Assembly (NCBI GenBank): GCA_012727685.1
Contig: JAAYGO010000161.1
Coordinates: 1-5,874 of the forward strand
DNA from: Bacillota bacterium
Lineage (GTDB): Bacteria; Bacillota; Dethiobacteria; DTU022
Direction: 5' to 3'
Length of the DNA: 5,874 bases
This document shows, piece by piece, positions 1-4,949 of this stretch (within the stretch, counting starts at the first letter, position 1; every line of letters starts with the position of its first letter). A model generated the notes under the pieces. It was not told the origin of the DNA and did not search any database. It saw only the letters and a program-made list of their open reading frames with translations. The translations under genes were made by a program, and so were the position numbers.

Positions 1-1675
1 AGATCGGCTGGCCCCCGTACTTTAGCTCCACTTCCAGATCGGGGCAAGCCTTTTCAATGGCGGAGACCAGCGCGGCGGCATCGTCGGCGCTGACATCTTG
101 GCCGTAGAGCACGGTTAGAATTTCATCACCGGGCTCATACATCGCCTCCACCAGGTCGAGGGTGGTGCGAGCCAGGTCGTCCCCGACGCGGCTGATTTGC
201 CCGTTAAACAAGCCCAGGTAAGTACCCCGTTTAATCTCGAGGCCGTCGATTTCACTGTCCCGGATCGCATAGGTCACCTCGCCGGCCTTGACCTGCTGCA
301 TCGCCTGACGCATGGCGGCGCTGTTTTCTTCCAGCGACGCCTCCGGCTTGAAATTAAACAGGGCGGCCAGCCCTTCGGCCATATTGCGGGTCGGCAGAAC
401 CACGATTTCCTTGTCCGACAGATTCCGCACCTGTTCGGCCACCATCACGATATTCTTGTTGTTCGGCAAGATGATGACCCGGTCGGAGTTTATGCGCTGG
501 ACCGCGCCAAACAGATCTTCGACCTTGGGATTCATCGTCTGGCCGCCAAATACGATTTCATCAGCTCCGAGACTTAAGAAAAGATCCTTGATCCCATCGC
601 CAAAGGAGACGGCCAGCACGCCGGTTTCACGCGGCTGGGCGCTTCCCGCAAGGCCGTGCTGCGAGGCCATTGCTTCGACCGGTTCCGGTTCCAGGCGAGC
701 GATGGTATGGTTATGCTGGTCGTACATATTATCAATTTTCAGATTATGCAGCGACCCGAGCTCCTGGCACAGCTCCAGCACTCTGCCCGGTCTCGCGGTA
801 TGGATGTGCACCTTGCAGATATCGCCGTCGCGGACCACCAGCAGCGAATCACCCAGCGGCTCAAGGGCCTGTTGCAGGTCGAACGGGGCTTTCGCCGTGG
901 TCTTGATGATTAATTCTGTACAATAGGGATAAGGAATCTCGATGGGAGCGGTATCTTGAAAAGCCGCCGCCACCGCGGCACCGGTTACAGCACTGGCCGC
1001 TTCCGGCGCCTCCCTATGGGCCAGAATCTCGGCCATGGTGTGCCGCACGGCAAAGATACAGCCCTCCATGAAGACAACCAGCCCCATGCCGCCCGCGTCA
1101 ACCACCCCGGCCTCCTTGAGCACCGGGAGCATTTCGGTGGTGCGGGCCAGCGTTTCGCGGCCGTTTTTTAAGGCAGCCTCTAAAACGCCGTAGAGGTCGG
1201 CGCCGCTTTTGGCTGCGGCGCGCATCCCGCGGGCCATTTCCCGGGCCACGGTTAAAATGGTCCCTTCCACCGGACGGGATACGGCCTTATAGGCATAGAC
1301 AACCCCGTACTGAAAGGCTTTGCTCAAGGTGCTTAAATCGGCCTGCTTCTTTCCCCGCAGCCCCCTGGCAATGCCCCGCAAAAACTGGGAGAGGATTACC
1401 CCGGAATTGCCCCGGGCTCCCATTAAAGCCTTTGATGCCGCCAGGGCGGATATTTCTCCGATGGAATCTCCCTCGTAGGCGGCCGTTTCCTCCGCCGCTG
1501 CTGCCAGGGTCATGCTCATGTTGGTGCCCGTATCGCCGTCGGGAACCGGGAAAACGTTCAGCACATTAATCGCCTCCTTCTCCCGGTTGAAAAAGGAAGC
1601 AGCCCCGAGAAGCATCTTCTTATAATCTTCAGCCTGAAGGATATAATCAGGCCTGGTCTCCTGCGTTACTGTCAT
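1..1675 (-). CDS. fakA: Fatty-acid kinase catalytic subunit FakA (DAK2/YloV family), 3' end cut by window edge
   Basis: One uninterrupted frame of 558 codons runs from ATG at 1675 to the window edge with no stop. FakA uses ATP to phosphorylate fatty acids presented by a FakB carrier, giving acyl-phosphate for phospholipid synthesis; it is cytoplasmic. Seen: an N-terminal DhaL-like kinase domain (about 15-205) with NVFPVPDGDTGTNM at 40-53 (D46 and D48 are the expected Mg-binding acids), GARGNSGVILSQ at 86-97, RPVEGTILTV at 134-143 and DAGGMG at 193-198. The middle domain (about 240-330) has C251 and HIH at 289-291, matching the Cys/His/His zinc site known in FakA. A C-terminal DegV-like domain (about 345-558) carries GGQTMNP and ILPNNKNI. 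The last visible residues, LKYGGQPI, resemble the usual family ending, so only about 8-12 residues should be missing. The start is supported by a G-rich ribosome binding site 7 bases upstream. It lies 44 bases after fakB, presumably in one operon. Confidence 0.95.
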   Translation of the reverse strand, partial: MTVTQETRPDYILQAEDYKKMLLGAASFFNREKEAINVLNVFPVPDGDTGTNMSMTLAAAAEETAAYEGDSIGEISALAASKALMGARGNSGVILSQFLRGIARGLRGKKQADLSTLSKAFQYGVVYAYKAVSRPVEGTILTVAREMARGMRAAAKSGADLYGVLEAALKNGRETLARTTEMLPVLKEAGVVDAGGMGLVVFMEGCIFAVRHTMAEILAHREAPEAASAVTGAAVAAAFQDTAPIEIPYPYCTELIIKTTAKAPFDLQQALEPLGDSLLVVRDGDICKVHIHTARPGRVLELCQELGSLHNLKIDNMYDQHNHTIARLEPEPVEAMASQHGLAGSAQPRETGVLAVSFGDGIKDLFLSLGADEIVFGGQTMNPKVEDLFGAVQRINSDRVIILPNNKNIVMVAEQVRNLSDKEIVVLPTRNMAEGLAALFNFKPEASLEENSAAMRQAMQQVKAGEVTYAIRDSEIDGLEIKRGTYLGLFNGQISRVGDDLARTTLDLVEAMYEPGDEILTVLYGQDVSADDAAALVSAIEKACPDLEVELKYGGQPI

Positions 1676-1682
1676 GGCAATA

Positions 1683-1690
1683 CCCCCCTT
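1683..1690 (-). promoter_or_regulatory. Ribosome binding site of fakA
   Basis: The minus strand reads AAGGGGGG, then 7 bases, then the ATG at 1675. It sits in the 44-base gap after the fakB stop, so fakA has its own initiation site. No promoter or terminator is visible in that gap, which supports co-transcription with fakB. Confidence 0.7.
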
Positions 1691-1719
1691 GCCCTAGCTG
1701 ATCCTCATCTGACCGCACT

Positions 1720-2556
1720 TTAATCCCGCTGCCACATCGATACACCGATGAGACCGGGGCCTGTGTGCACGCTGATCACCGGTCCAATGTCGCGCAGGCG
1801 CAGCCGTGCCCGGGGCACCCTTGCGGCGATCATTTCCTGCACCTGGAGGGCTTCGTCAAGGGCCAGCGTATGTCCTATGGTAACCTGCAAATGATCGCTG
1901 TCCGGAGGCAGTTCTTCCAGAATCCGCGCAATTGCTTTATTGCGGGTTCTCACCTTCTCAAATACCTCTATCTGTCCTTCGTACAAGTAGAGGAGCGGTA
2001 CGATCTGCAGCAGTGTGCCCAGCAGCGCATGGGCCCCGCCGATCCGGCCGCCCTTTCTTAAGTACTCAAGGGTAGAAGGGATAAAATAAGTGCGGATCTC
2101 TTTTTTCGCTTTTTCAAGCCGCTCCACTATTTCGGCACGGCTTAAGCCCTCTTCAATCCACTGGACGGCTGCCTCGATGAGCATCATCAACGGGAAAGCG
2201 GTATTCCAGGAATCGACAAGGGAGATGCGCTCTTCATCCAACATCCGTGCCGCATTGCCGGCGCTTTCCAGGGTCCCGCTAAGTTTAGAAGAAATATGAA
2301 TCGAAATGATTTCTTTACCCTGCTCAAGCAGTTTACGATAGATCTCCAGGAATTGCCCGGCCGCAGGCTGGGATGTAAATGGGATTTTCGTCGACGCATC
2401 CACCCGTGCAAAAAAAGCCCGGGCATCAATCATGCCGTCCTCAATGGCGCCATCTTCAAAATTAACGGTCAGAGGCACCACGCTGATCCCATAACGTTTT
2501 ACCTCTTCTTCTGTCAGGTAAGCTGTCGAATCCGTTACGATGGCAATATTTGACAT
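1720..2556 (-). CDS. fakB: DegV family fatty-acid-binding protein FakB
   Basis: Complete 278-residue protein, the usual DegV/FakB length. FakB holds a fatty acid in a buried pocket and presents its carboxylate to FakA, then delivers acyl-phosphate to the phospholipid pathway. Seen: N-terminal IAIVTDSTAYL (residues 4-14); TSQP at 61-64; HISSKLSGT at 87-95, with S93 the expected carboxylate contact; LEYLRKGGRIG at 163-173, with R171; and VHTGPG at 263-268, with H264. These are the family landmarks around the fatty-acid head group, and all are intact, so the protein should be functional. An in-frame ATG two codons upstream (2562) would add Met-Leu, but the AAGGAG site is only 2 bases from it and 8 bases from the ATG at 2556, so 2556 is preferred. 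fakA follows 44 bases downstream; carrier and kinase together make a complete fatty-acid kinase. Which fatty acid it prefers cannot be read from the sequence. Confidence 0.93.
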   Translation of the reverse strand: MSNIAIVTDSTAYLTEEEVKRYGISVVPLTVNFEDGAIEDGMIDARAFFARVDASTKIPFTSQPAAGQFLEIYRKLLEQGKEIISIHISSKLSGTLESAGNAARMLDEERISLVDSWNTAFPLMMLIEAAVQWIEEGLSRAEIVERLEKAKKEIRTYFIPSTLEYLRKGGRIGGAHALLGTLLQIVPLLYLYEGQIEVFEKVRTRNKAIARILEELPPDSDHLQVTIGHTLALDEALQVQEMIAARVPRARLRLRDIGPVISVHTGPGLIGVSMWQRD

Positions 2557-2564
2557 AAGCATTT

Positions 2565-2570
2565 CTCCTT
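2565..2570 (-). promoter_or_regulatory. Ribosome binding site of fakB, decides the start
   Basis: AAGGAG on the minus strand lies 8 bases before the ATG at 2556 and only 2 bases before the alternative ATG at 2562. The spacing favours the downstream start and gives an N-terminus MSNIAIVTDST, typical of the family. Confidence 0.75.
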
Positions 2571-2602
2571 TTTACGGATTTCATCCAGATGATATGGACC
2601 GG

Positions 2603-2651
2603 TAACCTAAAGATTTCTCCAAAACGGAGCACAATCCTTTTTTTCCGGTTA
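2603..2651 (-). promoter_or_regulatory. Folded 5' leader of the fakB-fakA transcript
   Basis: Three nested complementary segments can be read by eye: TAACC (2647-2651) with GGTTA (2603-2607); AAAGGATT (2633-2640) with AATCTTT (2609-2615), leaving one bulged G; and CTCC (2626-2629) with GGAG (2617-2620) around a 5-base loop. The structure would begin within a few bases of the start site predicted from the promoter at 2664-2692 and end about 33 bases before the fakB ribosome binding site. No U-run follows on the minus strand, so it is not an intrinsic terminator. It may stabilise the 5' end or regulate expression; it matches no riboswitch class I can name. Function is inference. Confidence 0.4.
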
Positions 2652-2660
2652 TTGTTTTAC

Positions 2661-2690
2661 TTTATTATACTGATTCATTTTTTATTATAC
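2661..2690 (-). repeat. 10-bp direct repeat, 20-bp period, over the fakB promoter
   Basis: TTTATTATAC occurs at 2661-2670 and again at 2681-2690 on the plus strand (GTATAATAAA on the minus strand). The copies are exact and start 20 bases apart, about two helical turns. Each contains a TATAAT, so they could be tandem -10 elements, a two-site operator, or a chance duplication in AT-rich DNA. Confidence 0.5.
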
Positions 2691-2692
2691 AA
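2664..2692 (-). promoter_or_regulatory. Predicted sigma-A promoter of fakB-fakA
   Basis: The minus strand has a perfect -10 hexamer TATAAT (2664-2669), 17 bases of A-rich spacer, and a weak -35 TTGTAT (2687-2692, three of six consensus matches). Predicted transcription starts near 2657, about 100 bases before the fakB start. A second TATAAT (2684-2689) overlaps the -35 but has no recognisable -35 of its own. Confidence 0.55.
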
Positions 2693-2693
2693 T

Positions 2694-2720
2694 TGGCGGC
2701 GGTTCTCAGCCCCGCCGCCA
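2694..2720 (-). terminator. GC-rich hairpin, possible degraded terminator of the SASP relic
   Basis: A perfect 9-bp inverted repeat, TGGCGGCGG (2694-2702) and CCGCCGCCA (2712-2720), encloses a 9-base loop. It begins 26 bases after the stop of the SASP pseudogene, where a terminator would be expected. The stem is strong, but the minus strand continues AATTGTATAAT rather than with a U-run, and the plus-strand side has none either, so intrinsic termination is doubtful. It lies immediately upstream of the fakB -35 region and could instead separate the two transcripts or act as a protein site. Confidence 0.35.
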
Positions 2721-2746
2721 GCATCGCGGTCGCAGAAATTAAGTAA

Positions 2747-2962
2747 TTAGAGCTGGGTCACAGCCTTGCCGGAAAGGAAATTCTTGGCCCACTGAATCAT
2801 CCGTTTCACCATGATTCCGGCATTAACCGTTTTAGCGGCAACCTAATGCTGCCCGGCCACCATTATAATTCACCCCCGGCTCGCTGTCAACTTCATCCTT
2901 GAAATTCTCCATGCCCCGGATTGCTTCCCTGACAAAGAAATTCGATTGTCACGCCGCGGCAT
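2747..2962 (-). pseudogene. Decayed alpha/beta-type small acid-soluble spore protein (SASP) gene
   Basis: The intact family coats and protects DNA in dormant spores and is about 60-75 residues long. No single frame here encodes it, but joining frames does. ATG at 2962 gives MPRRDNR. The next frame (one base lost around 2938-2944) gives NFFVREAIRGMENFKDEVD, then SEPGVNYNGG. A second shift back, probably at 2835-2842, leads to VNAGIMVKRMIQWAKNFLSG and the stop at 2747-2749. This follows the family layout: R/N-rich start, LVVPEARQAL-like helix, F/MKxEVASELGV, then GSVGGxMVKRMI and a basic/amphipathic tail, about 72 residues in all. If the second shift is placed later, a TAA at 2832-2834 is also an in-frame nonsense codon where the family has RQNG. 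The GPR protease site, normally E-[IV]-A-S-E-[LF], reads EVDSEP, and GG before MVKRM is changed to NAG. Substitutions as well as frameshifts argue for genuine decay. Translation as it stands gives only a 30-residue basic peptide ending at 2870. Family assignment is from memory of conserved motifs, without a search. Confidence 0.75.
2862..2890 (-). promoter_or_regulatory. Perfect-consensus sigma-A promoter inside the SASP pseudogene
   Basis: On the minus strand TTGACA (2885-2890) is followed by exactly 17 bases and TATAAT (2862-2867). All 12 hexamer positions match consensus with optimal spacing. A transcript would start near 2855 and run toward fakB. The -35 falls on the pseudogene codons for V-D, where the family has V-A; the -10 falls on N-Y-N codons. 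There is no intact gene between it and fakB, so it would drive either a short RNA ending at the hairpin 2694-2720 or a longer fakB-fakA transcript. Activity is not shown by sequence alone. Confidence 0.6.
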
Positions 2963-2969
2963 AATCTTT

Positions 2970-2976
2970 CTCCTCC
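2970..2976 (-). promoter_or_regulatory. Ribosome binding site of the SASP pseudogene
   Basis: GGAGGAG on the minus strand lies 7 bases before the ATG at 2962. It is one of the strongest ribosome binding sites in the window, typical of highly expressed SASP genes, and remains intact although the reading frame behind it is broken. Confidence 0.7.
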
Positions 2977-3002
2977 GGCGTTTATTGCCGCTTAATATAT
3001 AA

Positions 3003-3032
3003 TTATATGCAGCCATGGAATATCTATACTCA
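3003..3032 (-). promoter_or_regulatory. Sigma-G-like forespore promoter before the SASP pseudogene
   Basis: On the minus strand TGAGTA (3027-3032) is followed by 17 bases and CATATAA (3003-3009). From memory, sigma-G promoters resemble TGMATA, a 17-18 base spacer and CATACTA; the match is about five of six and five of seven. The predicted start leaves a leader of roughly 30 bases before the start codon, normal for SASP genes. The AT-rich setting makes a chance -10 match possible, but position and downstream gene type agree. Confidence 0.45.
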
Positions 3033-3062
3033 GGATGACATGCGAGAGCATCTCTGTTCGTT

Positions 3063-4949
3063 TCAGGCGGGGGTGCTGAACTGGCTGCGGTAGAGGTCGG
3101 CGTAGAAGCCGTTCCGGGCTAAGAGGGAGGCGTGGGTGCCCTGCTCGATCACTCTGCCCTCGTTCATGACGATGATCAGGTCAGCGTTGCGGATCGTGGA
3201 TAAGCGGTGGGCGATCACGAAGCTGGTCCTGCCCTGCATCAATGCTGTCATGGCCTTTTGAATGAGCTGTTCTGTTCGCGTATCGACGCTGCTGGTGGCC
3301 TCGTCAAGAATGAGGATGGCGGGGTCGGCCAGGATTGCCCGGGCAATGGTCAGCAACTGTTTCTGGCCCTGGGAAAGATTGGACGCCTCTTCGTTGAGCA
3401 CCGTATCATAGCCATCGGGAAGGGTGCGAATGAAATGATCGGCGCGCGCCACCCTGGCCGCCCGCACGATCTCTTCCTCTGTCGCCTCTTCGCGGCCGTA
3501 GGCGATGTTCTCGCGAATGGTGCCGTGGAAGAGCCAGGTGTCCTGCAGCACCATCCCGAAAAGGCTGCGCAGCGCGCTGCGCCTGATCTCCCGGATATCC
3601 ACTCCGTCCACGGTTATTCTGCCTCCGTTGACTTCGTAGAAGCGCATGAGCAGGTTCACCAGCGTGGTCTTCCCCGCCCCCGTCGGACCCACAATGGCCA
3701 CGGTCTGCCCGCTCTTGACCGCGATCGTCAACCGATCGATGACCGTAACCCCGGGGCGGTATCCGAAGGTGACATTTTCAAAGTTAACTGCTCCGCTTAA
3801 GCTAGCCGGCGCACCGGCCCTGGCGCTGTCGTCCTCCTCTTCGGCCTCGTCAAGAATCTCGAACACGCGCTCTGCTGCAGCAATGGTTGCCTGAAATATA
3901 TTGGCGATATTGGCCGTCTGGACGATGGGATGCGAAAAATGGCGCGCATACTGGATAAAAGCCTGCACGTCGCCGATGGCAACCCGGCCTTGAATGACAA
4001 ATACGGCGCCAACCACGCTGATCAATACGTAGCCGATGTTGCCGACAAAACTGAGGAGCGGCATCATTACCCCGGAGATAAACTGGGCTTTCCACCCGGC
4101 CTCGTAGAGGCGGTCATTGATCTCTTCAAAGCGGGTGATGGCTTCCTTTTCCCGGCCAAACGCCTTCACGATCATGTGCCCGCCATAGATCTCTTCCACG
4201 TGGCCGTTCAACTCGCCCAGCTCTTTCTGCTGGGCGGCAAAATGCTTCTGCGAACGCCTTGTGATCAGGACGGTGATTAGAAACGAGGCCGGCAGCGTAA
4301 CAGAGGCGATCAGGGTCAGCCAGCCGCTGATGGCCAGCATCATGACCAGGGTGCCCCCGAGGCTGACCGCGGCGGTGATCAGTTGGGTCAGGCTCTGCTG
4401 CAGCGTGGTGCCAATCAGATCCATATCATTGGTAACGCGGCTTAAAATATCGCCGTGCGGCCGGGAGTCAAAAAAATGGAGCGGCAGACGGTCCAGCTTT
4501 TTGTAGAGATCATCGCGCATCCGGTAGACGGTCTTCTGGGCGACCCCGGCCATGATATACTGCTGCAGGTAACCGCACAGGGCGCTGAAGCAGTAAAGGG
4601 CAGCCAGAAGCAGCAAGATCTGCCCGATCCGCCCGTAGTCAATGCCCGCCCCAGGGGTGCCGCTTCGCCCTTGCATAATCCCCTCAAAGATTACGGTGGT
4701 GGTCAGCCCCAAGATTTTAGGGCTGACGATGGTAAAGGCCGTGCTGGCCACCGCAGCGGCAGCGACCACGAGCAGAGCCGCCCGGTGCGGCTGCAGGTAG
4801 GCGAGCAGGCGCCGCAGGGTGCCCTTAAAATCCTTCGGCTTCTCCAGCGGCATGGCTCCAAAAGGTCCGGGCCCCGGGCCTATGCCGCGCCGCCCCGGCC
4901 GGAAGGGTGGCCTAAACGGCGCTCTAAAGGAACCTTGCTTCCCGCTCAT
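3063..4949 (-). CDS. ABC exporter half-transporter with consensus catalytic residues (heterodimer partner 2)
   Basis: Complete 628-residue membrane-domain plus ATPase protein of the multidrug/lipid exporter type (MdlB, YfiC, TM288 kind). An Arg/Pro/Gly-rich cytoplasmic tail (1-40) precedes about six membrane helices between residues 55 and 340. The ATPase domain (about 388-625) has the A-loop Y397, Walker A GPTGAGKT (421-428), Q-loop Q469, signature LSQGQ (525-529, not LSGGQ), Walker B ILILDE (545-550) with catalytic E550, D-loop SSVD (553-556) and switch H581. It starts with ATG overlapping the stop of the preceding half-transporter by 4 bases (ATGA), with GGAGG (4960-4964) 10 bases upstream, so translation is probably coupled and the two proteins should pair. 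Its own E550 and H581 would pair with the partner's LSGGQ to form the working ATP site. The substrate cannot be deduced; drug or lipid export is the usual family role. No convincing terminator follows the stop. Confidence 0.93.
   Translation of the reverse strand: MSGKQGSFRAPFRPPFRPGRRGIGPGPGPFGAMPLEKPKDFKGTLRRLLAYLQPHRAALLVVAAAAVASTAFTIVSPKILGLTTTVIFEGIMQGRSGTPGAGIDYGRIGQILLLLAALYCFSALCGYLQQYIMAGVAQKTVYRMRDDLYKKLDRLPLHFFDSRPHGDILSRVTNDMDLIGTTLQQSLTQLITAAVSLGGTLVMMLAISGWLTLIASVTLPASFLITVLITRRSQKHFAAQQKELGELNGHVEEIYGGHMIVKAFGREKEAITRFEEINDRLYEAGWKAQFISGVMMPLLSFVGNIGYVLISVVGAVFVIQGRVAIGDVQAFIQYARHFSHPIVQTANIANIFQATIAAAERVFEILDEAEEEDDSARAGAPASLSGAVNFENVTFGYRPGVTVIDRLTIAVKSGQTVAIVGPTGAGKTTLVNLLMRFYEVNGGRITVDGVDIREIRRSALRSLFGMVLQDTWLFHGTIRENIAYGREEATEEEIVRAARVARADHFIRTLPDGYDTVLNEEASNLSQGQKQLLTIARAILADPAILILDEATSSVDTRTEQLIQKAMTALMQGRTSFVIAHRLSTIRNADLIIVMNEGRVIEQGTHASLLARNGFYADLYRSQFSTPA

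Noticed and set aside
312..926. 204-codon open frame on the plus strand
   Set aside because: It is antisense to fakA, whose frame is continuous and motif-rich here; the composition of this frame is Ser/Arg-rich noise.
2556..2562. Upstream ATG at 2562 as the fakB start
   Set aside because: The AAGGAG site would be only 2 bases away; the ATG at 2556 has 8-base spacing and gives the standard N-terminus.
2747..2812. 21-residue amphipathic peptide (MVKRMIQWAKNFLSGKAVTQL-like), considered as a SpoVM or toxin-like small protein
   Set aside because: It has no good ribosome binding site, and its sequence matches the MVKRMI...LxG C-terminal end of SASPs, so it is a gene fragment.
2747..2863. Short frame MVAGQH, in-frame TAG, then 31 more codons; a possible pyrrolysine or read-through peptide with a GGGGGTG ribosome binding site
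   Set aside because: The region is better explained as the 3' half of the SASP pseudogene. The apparent start codon overlaps the -10 TATAAT, so a transcript from the promoter at 2862-2890 would not include it.
3040..3060. Small inverted repeat AGAG-ATG-CTCT after the ABC operon, considered as a terminator
   Set aside because: It has only a 4-bp stem with a 3-base loop and no U-run.
3207..3800. 197-codon open frame on the plus strand
   Set aside because: It is antisense to the Walker A to H-loop region of partner 2 and has no independent support.
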